Below, in pieces: positions 51,394-60,206 of a DNA stretch of 64,000 nucleotides. The stretch spans positions 124,001 to 188,000 of the forward strand of contig NZ_CP009281.1 in the NCBI RefSeq assembly GCF_000758585.1. The letters are read 5' to 3'. Source of the stretch: Paenibacillus sp. FSL R5-0345. Lineage in GTDB: Bacteria > Bacillota > Bacilli > Paenibacillales > Paenibacillaceae. A program made the translations under genes and the position numbers. Numbering within the stretch: position 1 is the first letter of the stretch; the number at the start of each line of letters is the position of its first letter. Under the pieces are notes generated by a model that saw only the letters and a list, made by a program, of their open reading frames with translations, was not told the DNA's origin and searched no databases.

Positions 51394-52896
51394 ATGATCA
51401 AGACCATGAAAGAGGTACTACAAATCAATGATGCTGATAACGTAGCGGTTGCATTGAAGGACTATAAGGCAGGCGACACTATCGTAATTGGTTCAAAAGA
51501 GATCAAGATTACAGAAGATATCGCCAGAGGTCATAAAATTGCATTAACCAGCATTAGCGAAGGCGAGAATGTGTTGAAATATGGTTATCCAATCGGTCAT
51601 ACCAAAGCACCTATTGCGCCTGGTGAATGGGTGCATACCCATAATACGAAGACCAACCTAACAGGGGTAGAGGAATATACGTTTGAGCAGAAGCTGATAC
51701 CGAATCCTTTTGCCGATGAGAATTTGACCTTTAAGGGGTACCGTCGCTTTGATGGAACTGTAGGTATTCGCAATGAGCTGTGGATCGTGCCTACAGTTGG
51801 TTGTGTGAATGGAGTGGCGGAGCAGATCATCAATATTTTCAAGGCAGAGGTTGGCGATATCGCTCCGTTCGATAACGTGCTCGTACTGAAGCATAACTAT
51901 GGTTGCTCTCAGCTGGGTGATGATCATGACAATACTCGTACGATTCTGGCTAATGCGGTTAAGCATCCAAATGCGGGCGCCGTACTTGTGCTCGGACTAG
52001 GTTGTGAGAACAACAATCTGCATATTTTTAAAGACATGCTGGGTAGTTACGATGAGGATCGTGTGCGTTTTCTTGTCTCGCAAGAGGTTGGGAATGAGAT
52101 TGAAGAAGGCGTAAAGCTGTTGAAGGAACTCTACAATAACGTACAAGGCGATCATCGGGAAGAAGTCTCGCTCTCTGAGCTGAAAATCGGTCTGAAATGC
52201 GGAGGCTCCGACGGTTTGTCCGGTATTACTGCGAATCCTCTGCTAGGACGTTTGTCTGATTATATGGCTGCTCAGGGCGGTACAACTGTACTGACTGAAG
52301 TGCCCGAGATGTTTGGCGCCGAAAAGATTCTGATGGAGCGTGCGGCAGACGAAGCTATTTTCCACAAAATTGTTGATCTCATCAATGACTTTAAGCAGTA
52401 TTTCATGGACTATAAACAGCCGGTATATGAAAATCCTTCACCAGGCAATAAAGCCGGAGGGATTACTACGCTTGAGGATAAATCGCTGGGTTGCACTCAA
52501 AAATCCGGTAATTCTACGGTATTGGATGTACTCAAGTACGGAGAGCTTATCACTAACAAAGGCTTAAATCTTCTTAACGCGCCGGGCAATGACCTAGTGG
52601 CTTCGTCGGCTCTGGCTGCTGCTGGCTGCCAATTGGTGATCTTTACGACTGGACGGGGGACACCTTTTGGTACTTTTGTGCCAACGATGAAGGTATCGAC
52701 GAATACACCTTTGTATGAAGGCAAACGTCACTGGATTGATTTTAATGCAGGTGTGTTGGTCGAAGACGGTTCTCCAGATGAGGTCCTGCGTGACTTTATT
52801 AACTACATTATCAGCGTGGCTAGTGGGGATTGGGTAAATAATGAGAAGAATAATTTTCGTGAGATTTCCATATTTAAAACAGGAGTAACGCTATAA
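51394..52896 (+). CDS. uxaA: Altronate dehydratase
   Basis: Dehydrates altronate to 2-keto-3-deoxygluconate. 500 residues. The N-terminal SAF domain (~1-90) ends in GHKIALTSISEGENVLKYG. The long C-terminal domain has KHNYGCSQLGDDH, GLKCGGSDGLSGITANP, and LGCTQKSGNSTV with conserved Cys residues for the metal site. ATG 51394 follows AGGAGGTGG; an upstream GTG at 51382 is too close to that site. A terminator follows. Confidence 0.95.
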   Translation: MIKTMKEVLQINDADNVAVALKDYKAGDTIVIGSKEIKITEDIARGHKIALTSISEGENVLKYGYPIGHTKAPIAPGEWVHTHNTKTNLTGVEEYTFEQKLIPNPFADENLTFKGYRRFDGTVGIRNELWIVPTVGCVNGVAEQIINIFKAEVGDIAPFDNVLVLKHNYGCSQLGDDHDNTRTILANAVKHPNAGAVLVLGLGCENNNLHIFKDMLGSYDEDRVRFLVSQEVGNEIEEGVKLLKELYNNVQGDHREEVSLSELKIGLKCGGSDGLSGITANPLLGRLSDYMAAQGGTTVLTEVPEMFGAEKILMERAADEAIFHKIVDLINDFKQYFMDYKQPVYENPSPGNKAGGITTLEDKSLGCTQKSGNSTVLDVLKYGELITNKGLNLLNAPGNDLVASSALAAAGCQLVIFTTGRGTPFGTFVPTMKVSTNTPLYEGKRHWIDFNAGVLVEDGSPDEVLRDFINYIISVASGDWVNNEKNNFREISIFKTGVTL

Positions 52897-52917
52897 TAAA
52901 TGAACATTTACCAATCA

Positions 52918-52959
52918 AGCTGTCCCTTATGCTTTTTAAGCGTAGGGGGCAGTTTTTTT
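52918..52959 (+). terminator. Terminator after uxaA
   Basis: GCTGTCCC and GGGGGCAG, with an inner GCTTTTTAAGC, followed by seven T residues. Confidence 0.88.
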
Positions 52960-53018
52960 AGTTTCGGACTATACATAATCCATCTTTAAAAAGAACGATA
53001 ATTGCATTCTTCTAATTT

Positions 53019-53081
53019 AGTGACTGCAATCACAATCGCCCCATACGGCCTGTGCTAATCTGTTGTTGAGAATAGTTCTCA
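53019..53081 (+). promoter_or_regulatory. FNR-like box, -10 and a start-site palindrome before the DUF1858 gene
   Basis: AGTGA-CTGCAA-TCACA (53019-53034) matches the FNR/CRP consensus TGTGA-N6-TCACA with one mismatch. A -10-like GCTAAT at 53054-53059 puts the site near -41, the class II activator position, and there is no good -35. A palindrome TGAGAATAGTTCTCA (53067-53081) lies at the expected start. It vaguely resembles Fur-family boxes. Confidence 0.5.
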
Positions 53082-53100
53082 CACAAAGGAGAATAGTCCA

Positions 53101-53328
53101 ATGGAAAAAGTGCTGCGAATGGATGAGTCTATCTTCGAGATGGTATCAAGGCATCCGGAGGTCGTTGAGATTATGGTAGAGCTGGGCTTTAAGGACATTG
53201 CTAAGCCAGGCATGCTGCAGACCGCTGGCCGTTTCATGACCTTATCCAAAGGAATCAAGCTGAAGAAAATGGATCTCGAAACCGTGAGGTTAGCATTTGA
53301 ACGACATGGCTTCGAGATTATGAAATAA
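53101..53328 (+). CDS. DUF1858 domain protein
   Basis: 75-residue protein consisting of one DUF1858 (ScdA N-terminal type) domain, with DESIFEMVSRHPEVVEIM and a helix LETVRLAFERHGFEIMK. Such domains often accompany iron-cluster repair or redox-stress proteins. AAAGGAGAA precedes the ATG. It lies 40 bases before the DUF438/hemerythrin gene, so the two are probably co-expressed. It lacks the CxxC seen in some relatives. Confidence 0.85.
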   Translation: MEKVLRMDESIFEMVSRHPEVVEIMVELGFKDIAKPGMLQTAGRFMTLSKGIKLKKMDLETVRLAFERHGFEIMK

Positions 53329-53368
53329 AGACATCTATCATCAAAATATCATTAAGGAGAGATCAATA

Positions 53369-54628
53369 ATGAGTGAACTGATAAATAACCGCGAGGTTGA
53401 TGTGCCGGAGCAAACTCGTCGCCAAGCCATGCTCAAGGAGATTATTAAAGAACTGCATGCAGGCAAAAGCATTGAAGAGGTGAAGGCGCGCTTCGAGGAA
53501 GCTGTAGGCGATGTAACCGTAGCGGAAATCTCAGCTATGGAGCATTCATTAATGACCGAAGAGGGGATTCCGGTATCTGAGGTACAGCGGCTTTGTTCGG
53601 TCCATACAGCGATTTTTAAAGGTTCTATTGAGCAAATTCACCGTTCATCTAAGCCTGAGGAGCAGCCAGGGCATCCAGTACACACCTTCAAGCTGGAAAA
53701 CCGCGAGATAGAAAGACTTGTGAACTTCCGTTTAGATTTACACGCAACCAAATTTCAGAAGAACGACAGTGAAGAACTTATCTTCAAGTTATTGGAAGAT
53801 TTAAGCTTATTGCTAGATCTTGATAAACACTACAGCCGTAAAGAGAATCTGCTATTTCCTTACCTTGAAAAGTATGGGATTTATGGACCGACCAAGGTCA
53901 TGTGGGGAGTCGATGATAATATCCGCCGTATGATAAAAGAGGCCAAAGCAGCACTTAGCGCGTATAACGGAAACGCTGCAGAAATTGGGGCTCAAGTTAC
54001 GGAGATTATCCAGGAAGTAAATGAAATGATCTTTAAAGAAGAGAATATTCTACTGCCTATGGCGCTGGACAAACTGACTGAAGACGAATGGGTCAAAATC
54101 GCTCGGGAGAGCGATGAGATTGGTTTCTGTCTAACCGCACCGGAGCAGGAATGGGTCCCAGAGCGCGCCGCAGAGCCGGAAGGTGCAGTGCTGGGAGAAG
54201 CAGAGGGAGTAACTCCGCAAGAAGGGTTCATACGTTTTGAGACAGGGCTGTTGTCACTGCATCAGCTGGAGACCGTACTCAATCATCTGCCGGTAGATCT
54301 GACATTCATTGATGAAAATGATGTTGTGCGGTATTTTTCACACGGCAAGGAACGTATCTTTGCCCGAACTAAGGCAGTTATCGGCCGTACGGTACAGAAC
54401 TGTCATCCGCCTCAAAGTGTTCATGTGGTGGAGAAGCTTCTGGAAGACTTTAAGGCAGGACATAAGGACGCTGAGGACTTCTGGATCAACATCAAGGATA
54501 AGTTTATTTATATCCGTTATTTCGCTGTCCGCGACGAGACAGGCCGGTATATGGGAACGCTAGAGTTTACACAGAATATCGCACCCATCCGTGCACTGGA
54601 GGGGCAGAAGCGTATTCTATCAGAATAA
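53369..54628 (+). CDS. DUF438 / hemerythrin / PAS domain protein
   Basis: 419 residues in three parts. DUF438 covers about residues 15-90 (QAMLKEIIKELHAGKSIEEV). A hemerythrin-like HHE domain covers ~95-250 with iron-ligand candidates in DLDKHYSRKENLLFPYLEKY and FKEENILLPMALD. A PAS_10-type domain follows at ~295-410 (HLPVDLTFIDENDVVRYFSH). This layout suggests a sensor or carrier of oxygen, nitric oxide or iron. No output domain is present. Co-transcription with the DUF1858 gene behind an FNR-like site supports a role when oxygen is scarce; that is inference. Confidence 0.87.
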   Translation: MSELINNREVDVPEQTRRQAMLKEIIKELHAGKSIEEVKARFEEAVGDVTVAEISAMEHSLMTEEGIPVSEVQRLCSVHTAIFKGSIEQIHRSSKPEEQPGHPVHTFKLENREIERLVNFRLDLHATKFQKNDSEELIFKLLEDLSLLLDLDKHYSRKENLLFPYLEKYGIYGPTKVMWGVDDNIRRMIKEAKAALSAYNGNAAEIGAQVTEIIQEVNEMIFKEENILLPMALDKLTEDEWVKIARESDEIGFCLTAPEQEWVPERAAEPEGAVLGEAEGVTPQEGFIRFETGLLSLHQLETVLNHLPVDLTFIDENDVVRYFSHGKERIFARTKAVIGRTVQNCHPPQSVHVVEKLLEDFKAGHKDAEDFWINIKDKFIYIRYFAVRDETGRYMGTLEFTQNIAPIRALEGQKRILSE

Positions 54629-54664
54629 TGGGTGATAATGGAATATTTCCAGATAATAATATGG

Positions 54665-54704
54665 GAAGAAGACTCTCTTGCTTTGGCGCAAGAGGGTCTT
54701 CTTA
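54665..54704 (+). terminator. Hairpin after the DUF438 gene
   Basis: AGAAGACTCTCTTGC pairs with GCAAGAGGGTCTTCT. The stem is long and strong, but AGAATATAA rather than a T run follows. Confidence 0.65.
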
Positions 54705-54759
54705 GAATATAATAGAGTATACTATTGAAATAAGGAATTCCCGGGTGTGTTGTCTTTCC

Positions 54760-54788
54760 TTGACCACAGAGGGGGCTTCTATTATAGT
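54760..54788 (+). promoter_or_regulatory. Promoter of glcK
   Basis: TTGACC, 17-base spacer, TATAGT, about 45 bases before the start codon. Confidence 0.65.
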
Positions 54789-54836
54789 TGGTACTTAGGA
54801 TTAACTATTTTAGTATAAAAAAAGGTGGCTTGTTAC

Positions 54837-55787
54837 ATGTCTGAGAATATCTACGTTGGCGTGGATTTGGGTGGAACTGCAATTAAGGTTGGAATCTGCA
54901 ATGCTGAGGGAACTCTACTACATACTTATGAGGGACCAACAGGAACTGCAGAAGGTGTCGATACTGTTATCGATAATATCGAGAAGTATGTACGCCAAAT
55001 TGTGGAGGATTCCCCGTACTCTTGGGATCAGCTTGCAGGTGTAGGCGCGGGCGTAGCAGGGTTCACAAATATTCGTGAAGGAATCATCATTCTTGCGCCC
55101 AACATAGGATTTAAAGATGTGCCGATTCGCTCCATTTTGGAAGATCGCTGGAACAAGCCTGTCAAAATAGACAATGATGCGAACGTGGCTGCGCTGGGTG
55201 AAGCTTGGAGTGGTGCAGGTCGCGGGATTGAGAACTGTGTTTGCTATACCCTTGGAACAGGTGTGGGTGGCGGAATCATTATTAATGGAAAAATTTATCA
55301 AGGTTTCGCGGGTCTAGCGGGCGAGCTTGGCCATATCACTGTAGTGCCGGATCTGGAAGCTATTCAATGTGGTTGTGGCAATATGGGATGTCTGGAAACC
55401 GTTTCCTCTGCTACAGGTATTATTCGTATGGCTAATGATGCAGTCGCTCGTGGTGATCGTACTTCCCTTTCTCAGGTAGAGAAGATTGCAGCGAAGGAAG
55501 TATTTGATGCGGCTAAAGCTGGTGATGAAGTAGCGATTCGTATAGTAAACCGTGCAGCTTACTATCTGGGTAAATCTATGGCTTCTGTTGCGGCCGTGCT
55601 TAACCCTGAGGTCTTTATCATTGGTGGTGGTGTGTCTAAAGCTGGAGATATTCTATTTGATGAAGTTCGTCGCGTGTTCGCTAAGCTCGCACCAGCTCCG
55701 CTTCAGACGGGTGTTTCGATTATCCCTGCGGAGCTTGGCAATGATGCAGGTATTGTTGGTGCTGCAGGCCTTCTGCTTCGTTCTTAA
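54837..55787 (+). CDS. glcK: Glucokinase, ROK family
   Basis: Phosphorylates glucose with ATP. 316 residues: ATP-site VGVDLGGTAIKVGICN, active-site Asp in VKIDNDANVAALGE, the GHITV His and zinc motif CGCGNMGCLET. ATG 54837 is preferred over GTG 54825, because AAGGTGG spans the GTG itself and is well spaced from the ATG. It has its own promoter and begins the glcK-rapZ-yvcK stretch. It replaces the nudix gene found before rapZ in B. subtilis. Confidence 0.93.
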   Translation: MSENIYVGVDLGGTAIKVGICNAEGTLLHTYEGPTGTAEGVDTVIDNIEKYVRQIVEDSPYSWDQLAGVGAGVAGFTNIREGIIILAPNIGFKDVPIRSILEDRWNKPVKIDNDANVAALGEAWSGAGRGIENCVCYTLGTGVGGGIIINGKIYQGFAGLAGELGHITVVPDLEAIQCGCGNMGCLETVSSATGIIRMANDAVARGDRTSLSQVEKIAAKEVFDAAKAGDEVAIRIVNRAAYYLGKSMASVAAVLNPEVFIIGGGVSKAGDILFDEVRRVFAKLAPAPLQTGVSIIPAELGNDAGIVGAAGLLLRS

Positions 55788-55832
55788 AAGATAGGGAGTA
55801 TTCATATACTAATTTAGGGAGGGGACGCTTTA

Positions 55833-56732
55833 ATGACCGAATTGGACAATACTCCAACGGCTGGAGCCACCCTGATCATTATTACCGGAATGTCAGGTGC
55901 GGGTAAGACAATTGCTGTGCAGAGTCTGGAAGACCTAGGGTTCTTCTGTGTCGATAATTTACCGCCGGTGCTGATCCCTAAGTTTGCAGAACTGATTGAG
56001 CAGTCGAAGGGTAAGATCGCCAAGGTAGCACTTGTGATTGACCTGCGCGGCCGGGAATTCTTCACTGCTTTGTCCGAGTCTCTAGCCTATATCAAAGATG
56101 AGTCAACCATTGGCTGTGAAATCTTGTTCTTGGATGCTACGGATTCGGTACTTGTGCAGCGTTACAAGGAAAGCCGGCGTCATCATCCTTTAGCACCCAA
56201 GGGACTTCCGCTTGACGGTATCAAGCTGGAACGTAAAATGCTTGAGGAATTAAAGAATTCAGCCACATTATGTCTGGATACTAGCAGTATGAAACCAGTG
56301 CAGCTTAAAGAGAAGATTGTATCTCGGTTCTCGCATTTAGGAAAAAGCACACTTTCCGTCAATATTACATCGTTCGGATTTAAGTATGGTATTCCTATTG
56401 ATGCAGACCTCGTCTTCGATGTTCGCTTTTTGCCTAACCCACATTATGTGGATCACCTGCGGCCAAAAACAGGTCAGGACAGCGATGTCTATGACTATGT
56501 AATGAAATGGCCTGAAACACAGGTGTTCCTGACCAAACTGCTCGATATGCTTCATTTCTTAATTCCGCAATATCGTAGGGAAGGTAAATCCCAGATTATT
56601 ATCGGCATTGGCTGTACAGGCGGAAAACACCGTTCAGTAGCCATTTCGGAATATTTGGGTAAAATGCTGGGCGTCAGCGAAACGGAATCCGTAGCGGTTA
56701 GTCATCGGGATTCCGAGCGTGATCGGCACTAA
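55833..56732 (+). CDS. rapZ: RNase adapter protein RapZ (YvcJ)
   Basis: Nucleotide-binding protein. In enteric bacteria it guides RNase E to GlmZ; in Bacillus (YvcJ) it hydrolyses GTP and affects competence. 299 residues: Walker [27 protein letters not shown], and the C-terminal ligand-binding [24 protein letters not shown] precedes the ATG. yvcK follows after 18 bases and whiA after that, the classic three-gene order. Confidence 0.95.
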   Translation: MTELDNTPTAGATLIIITGMSGAGKTIAVQSLEDLGFFCVDNLPPVLIPKFAELIEQSKGKIAKVALVIDLRGREFFTALSESLAYIKDESTIGCEILFLDATDSVLVQRYKESRRHHPLAPKGLPLDGIKLERKMLEELKNSATLCLDTSSMKPVQLKEKIVSRFSHLGKSTLSVNITSFGFKYGIPIDADLVFDVRFLPNPHYVDHLRPKTGQDSDVYDYVMKWPETQVFLTKLLDMLHFLIPQYRREGKSQIIIGIGCTGGKHRSVAISEYLGKMLGVSETESVAVSHRDSERDRH

Positions 56733-56750
56733 TGAGAGAAGGGGTCCATA

Positions 56751-57737
56751 GTGGCTGAAGAACAAAGACAGCGTCCACGTATCGTCGTTATGGGCGGTGG
56801 TACGGGGTTATCTGTCATGCTTCGCGGCTTAAAAGAAAAGCCGCTAGATATTACAGCTATAGTTACGGTAGCGGATGATGGAGGAAGCTCGGGCATTTTG
56901 CGCAGTGAACTGCAAATGCCACCTCCTGGGGACATCCGTAACGTATTAACAGCTATGGCTGATGTGGAACCGCTCATGGCGGATATTATGAGATATCGTT
57001 TCAACACGGGTGAAGGCTTGGCGGGTCATAGTCTTGGTAATCTAATCCTCGCTGCGCTTACAGATATATCTGGCGATTTTGTCACAGCTGTTCGCGAGCT
57101 TAGCCGATTATTTGCTGTTCGTGGACGGGTATTGCCCGCTGCGGGAGATGCCGTTGTGTTACGTGCAGAAATGTCGGACGGTACGATTATCACAGGTGAG
57201 TCTAAGATACCGGAAGCCGGCGGGATCATTAAACGGGTATCTTTGGAGCCTGCTGATGTGGAACCGTTGCCTGAAGCACTTGAAGCGATTCGAAACGCTG
57301 ATGCGATTCTTTTGGGACCAGGAAGTCTCTATACGAGCATTCTTCCGAACCTACTTGTTCCAAAGCTAGCAGAAGCCGTTGTATCTTCGGATGCAATCAA
57401 AATCTTTGTCTGCAATGTAATGACTCAGCCTGGCGAAACGGATAATTATACCGTAAATGATCATCTACAAGCCGTTTATGATCATATTGGAATTCATTTA
57501 TTCGATTATGTTATTGTCAATGACGGTGAAATTCCAGAGCAGGTCCAGACGAAGTACGCAGAGAAGGGCGCACGTCCGGTACAACTCGACAAGGATGTAC
57601 TAGATGGCAGTGGGTATAAAGTCATCGCGGATAAGCTAGTGTTATTCCGAACTTACTTAAGGCATGATACCGATAAACTTAGTCATCATATCTACCAGCT
57701 TGTGCAAGATTGGATAAACAGGAACCCTAGGGTATAA
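56751..57737 (+). CDS. YvcK/GlmR family protein (gluconeogenesis factor)
   Basis: 328 residues of the CofD/UPF0052 fold: VVMGGGTGLSVMLRGLK, VADDGGSSGILR, LPPGDIRN-type segment (QMPPPGDIRNVL), GHSLGNLILAAL and LGPGSLYTSILPNL. In B. subtilis YvcK binds UDP-GlcNAc and is needed on gluconeogenic carbon sources, linking carbon state to wall synthesis. It starts at GTG after GAGAAGGGG. Its stop is five bases before repeat copy 4. Confidence 0.94.
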   Translation: MAEEQRQRPRIVVMGGGTGLSVMLRGLKEKPLDITAIVTVADDGGSSGILRSELQMPPPGDIRNVLTAMADVEPLMADIMRYRFNTGEGLAGHSLGNLILAALTDISGDFVTAVRELSRLFAVRGRVLPAAGDAVVLRAEMSDGTIITGESKIPEAGGIIKRVSLEPADVEPLPEALEAIRNADAILLGPGSLYTSILPNLLVPKLAEAVVSSDAIKIFVCNVMTQPGETDNYTVNDHLQAVYDHIGIHLFDYVIVNDGEIPEQVQTKYAEKGARPVQLDKDVLDGSGYKVIADKLVLFRTYLRHDTDKLSHHIYQLVQDWINRNPRV

Positions 57738-57742
57738 CTTAA

Positions 57743-57844
57743 AAATATAAGAAAATATAAGTTTTACACCTATACTTTCTTATATTTCTCGCATAAACGC
57801 TTACCGTCCTCAAAAGGACGCCGAAGGCGTTTATGCTTGTATAT
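57743..57844 (+). repeat. Dispersed two-hairpin repeat, copy 4
   Basis: 102 bp between yvcK and whiA. The first hairpin is nearly perfect over about 17 bp (AAATATAAG plus AAAATATA against TATACTTT plus CTTATATTT). The second has CGTCC-TCAAAA-GGACG inside AAACGC/GCGTTT. The compensated loop change (TCAAAA for TTATAA) keeps the stem, suggesting that the structure matters. Confidence 0.85.
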
Positions 57845-57881
57845 ATGAATGACGTACTTATTTCAGAAAGAGGTGAGACCC

Positions 57882-58811
57882 TTGTCTTTTGCGGCCCTTA
57901 CCAAAAAAGAGCTGACGATGGTGGAGAGTGAGCCCTGTTGTGAGAAGGCGGAAATGTCAGCACTTATCCGTATGAATGGATCTGTGCAGCTTTCAAGCAA
58001 AAAGGTTATTCTCGACATTTCGACGGAGAACGCCGCGATTGCAAGGCGGGTATATTCTTTGCTTAAGAAATATTACCAGGTCCATATTGAGCTACTCGTG
58101 CGTAAAAAAATGCGTTTGAAGAAAAATAACGTTTATATCGTTAGAATTCCTAGTCGCGTACAGGAGATCCTAAATGACCTCAGAATTGTGTCCGAAGGAT
58201 TTATTTTTACCGACGGTATTGATAAAGAGATTGTTGGGAATAACTGCTGTAAGCGTGCTTATTTACGCGGTGCCTTTTTGGCGGGCGGATCGGTTAATAA
58301 TCCGGAGGGTTCCTCTTACCATTTGGAGATTTCCTCGATGTATGAGGAGCATTGTAAGGCGCTTGTCGATCTAGCTGGTGAATTTCACCTAAACGCACGC
58401 TGCATTGAACGTAAAAAAGGGTTCATTCTATACATTAAAGAAGGCGAGAAGATTATCGAATTCTTAAGTTTGATCGGGGCGCATCAAGCGTTGTTCAAAT
58501 TTGAGGATGTAAGAATTATGCGGGATATGCGTAATTCCGTGAATCGGATCGTGAACTGCGAGACCGCGAATCTCAATAAAACGATAAGTGCCGCGGTGCG
58601 GCAGATTGAAAATATCAAACTGCTGCAGCGAGAAGTAGGACTGGAGAGCTTGCCGGATAAATTGCGAGAAGTTGCAGAGATTCGAATGGCACATCCAGAT
58701 ATCAACCTTAAAGAGGTTGGTGAAATGCTGAAAGGTACAGTTAGTAAGTCCGGAGTAAATCATCGACTTCGTAAGATTGATGAACTGGCGGACAAGGTTC
58801 GCGGCGGCTAG
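57882..58811 (+). CDS. whiA: DNA-binding protein WhiA
   Basis: 309 residues with an N-terminal LAGLIDADG-like homing-endonuclease fold ([17 protein letters not shown] near residue 125) and a C-terminal helix-turn-helix ([20 protein letters not shown]). In Streptomyces it controls sporulation genes; in Bacillus it affects division and chromosome segregation. It starts at TTG 57882, giving [11 protein letters not shown], which matches the Bacillus N-terminus. AAAGAGGTGAG lies before it. The HPr-family gene follows as crh does in Bacillus. Confidence 0.95.
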   Translation: MSFAALTKKELTMVESEPCCEKAEMSALIRMNGSVQLSSKKVILDISTENAAIARRVYSLLKKYYQVHIELLVRKKMRLKKNNVYIVRIPSRVQEILNDLRIVSEGFIFTDGIDKEIVGNNCCKRAYLRGAFLAGGSVNNPEGSSYHLEISSMYEEHCKALVDLAGEFHLNARCIERKKGFILYIKEGEKIIEFLSLIGAHQALFKFEDVRIMRDMRNSVNRIVNCETANLNKTISAAVRQIENIKLLQREVGLESLPDKLREVAEIRMAHPDINLKEVGEMLKGTVSKSGVNHRLRKIDELADKVRGG

Positions 58812-58908
58812 TCACTTTTTTTCTAGTGTGGTTTACGTTATAATGATATAATAATATAAAATTAATGTGAAATTTTTGGGGAGAACTCAATTAGGGGGTA
58901 AGCGTTTC

Positions 58909-59178
58909 ATGACAAAGCACCCGGTAGTTGTTCGGTTGAAGACAGGGCTACACGCTCGACCGGCAGCATTGTTTGTGCAAGAAGCTAACAAGTTTTCGTC
59001 GGAGATTTTCGTGGAAAAAGACGATAAAAAAGTAAACGCCAAAAGTATTATGGGTATTATGAGCCTAGCGATCAGTTCCGGCACGGAGATCTATATCAGC
59101 GCGGATGGTGCAGACGCGGATCAAGCTGTAAACGCTTTGACGAGTCTCGTCAGCAAAGAAGAGCTTGAAAACCAATAA
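58909..59178 (+). CDS. HPr-family phosphocarrier protein at the crh position
   Basis: 89 residues from ATG 58909 (a start at 58867 would add 14 non-family residues). His15 is present in KTGLHARPAA, and Ser46 in NAKSIMGIMSL is the HprK target. By gene order (rapZ-yvcK-whiA) this is where B. subtilis has crh. Crh has Gln at position 15, so it cannot carry PTS phosphate. This protein can in principle do both jobs. Whether a separate ptsH exists cannot be seen here. A terminator follows. Confidence 0.92.
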   Translation: MTKHPVVVRLKTGLHARPAALFVQEANKFSSEIFVEKDDKKVNAKSIMGIMSLAISSGTEIYISADGADADQAVNALTSLVSKEELENQ

Positions 59179-59208
59179 TATTTTGAGATGACTTTTTATC
59201 GCATGACT

Positions 59209-59233
59209 AAAAAGCCCCTAGGGGCTTTTTTTA
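59209..59233 (+). terminator. Terminator after the HPr-family gene
   Basis: AAAAGCCCC-TA-GGGGCTTTT followed by further T residues. Confidence 0.92.
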
Positions 59234-59256
59234 ATACCAAAAAATAGATTTACGTG

Positions 59257-59284
59257 TGCAACATTTACCAAAAAGACTCGTCTA
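59257..59284 (+). promoter_or_regulatory. ECF-sigma-type promoter for the SIMPL gene
   Basis: TGCAAC, 16-base spacer, CGTCTA fits the extracytoplasmic-function sigma pattern (AAC near -35, CGTC near -10), and no sigma-A boxes are evident. The downstream gene encodes an exported protein, a common ECF target. The sigma factor is not in the window. Confidence 0.6.
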
Positions 59285-59327
59285 GAGGATAATAACAAAT
59301 CACAAAAGATGAAAGGGGCTGGCAAAT

Positions 59328-60083
59328 ATGAAAGGTTTGGTTAAAAAGATTGGTTCAGTGTTGATCGTAGGGAGTTTGTTAATTGGAGGGATTAGCATGA
59401 GTGGTGCCTTCCAAGGTCCTGCAAAGGCTTACGCAGATGAAGTGCAGAAAAATGTCGTTAGTGTAGTAGGTAAAGGTGAATTGTCCATCAAGCCGGATAT
59501 TGTATACTTGTCCATCGGTGTAGATACTACGGCTGCAACTGCACAAGAAGCGCAAAAAACAAATGCTGCTAAAATCCAAAAGATCACTACACTACTGAAA
59601 GGGACTTGGAAAATCGCAGACAAGGATATTCAAAGTACCCAATTTTATGTGCAACCCAACTATAGTTATAGCGAAAAAGATGGACAGCAAGTGAAGGGAT
59701 ACAACGCGAATCATACGCTGTTAGTGTCTTATAGAGATCTGACCAAGGTTGGTGAATTGCTGGATGCTGCATCTGCGGCAGGGGCAAATAATATCGGAAA
59801 TGCACGTTTTTCAGTGGAAGATACTTCTGCCTTTGAAGCTCAGGTGATTGAAAAGGCGATGGCGAACGCAGATGTTAAAGCAGGAGCTATTGCTAAGGCA
59901 GCTAGACGTAGCTTGGGTCAAGTAATCACAGTCAGCCAAAATGATGGTAATGTTACTCCGGTTTATTTTGAGCAGAATCTAAAAATGGAAATGGCTGCAG
60001 CAGATGCTGGTGCAAGCACATCCGTTCAACCGGGAGTAGTTAAAGTTACAACACAGCTGAGCGTAATGTATGAATTGAAATAG
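59328..60083 (+). CDS. Exported SIMPL (DUF541) domain protein
   Basis: 251 residues with a signal peptide (VKKIGSVLIVGSLLIGGISM and cleavage likely after AKAYA near residue 36). The mature part is a SIMPL domain: VVSVVGKGELSIKPDIVYLS, then GVDTTAATAQEAQ, and the C-terminal KVTTQLSVMYEL. Family members are periplasmic or surface proteins linked to stress, with no known enzymatic activity. GAAAGGGGC precedes the ATG. An ECF-type promoter is upstream, hinting at envelope-stress control. Confidence 0.9.
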   Translation: MKGLVKKIGSVLIVGSLLIGGISMSGAFQGPAKAYADEVQKNVVSVVGKGELSIKPDIVYLSIGVDTTAATAQEAQKTNAAKIQKITTLLKGTWKIADKDIQSTQFYVQPNYSYSEKDGQQVKGYNANHTLLVSYRDLTKVGELLDAASAAGANNIGNARFSVEDTSAFEAQVIEKAMANADVKAGAIAKAARRSLGQVITVSQNDGNVTPVYFEQNLKMEMAAADAGASTSVQPGVVKVTTQLSVMYELK

Positions 60084-60110
60084 TAGCAGAACAAGATGTG
60101 TGTAGAGAGG

Positions 60111-60157
60111 AGAGGTGCTCTTCCGCTAGTAATAGTGGGGGGTGCCTCTTTTTTTGT
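60111..60157 (+). terminator. Terminator after the SIMPL gene
   Basis: AGAGGTGC pairs with GGTGCCTCT (one bulge), followed by seven T residues. Confidence 0.75.
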
Positions 60158-60206
60158 GTAAAATCTCTAAGATTATGTTTAATAAACTGGAAAGGGGAGG
60201 AAAAAT

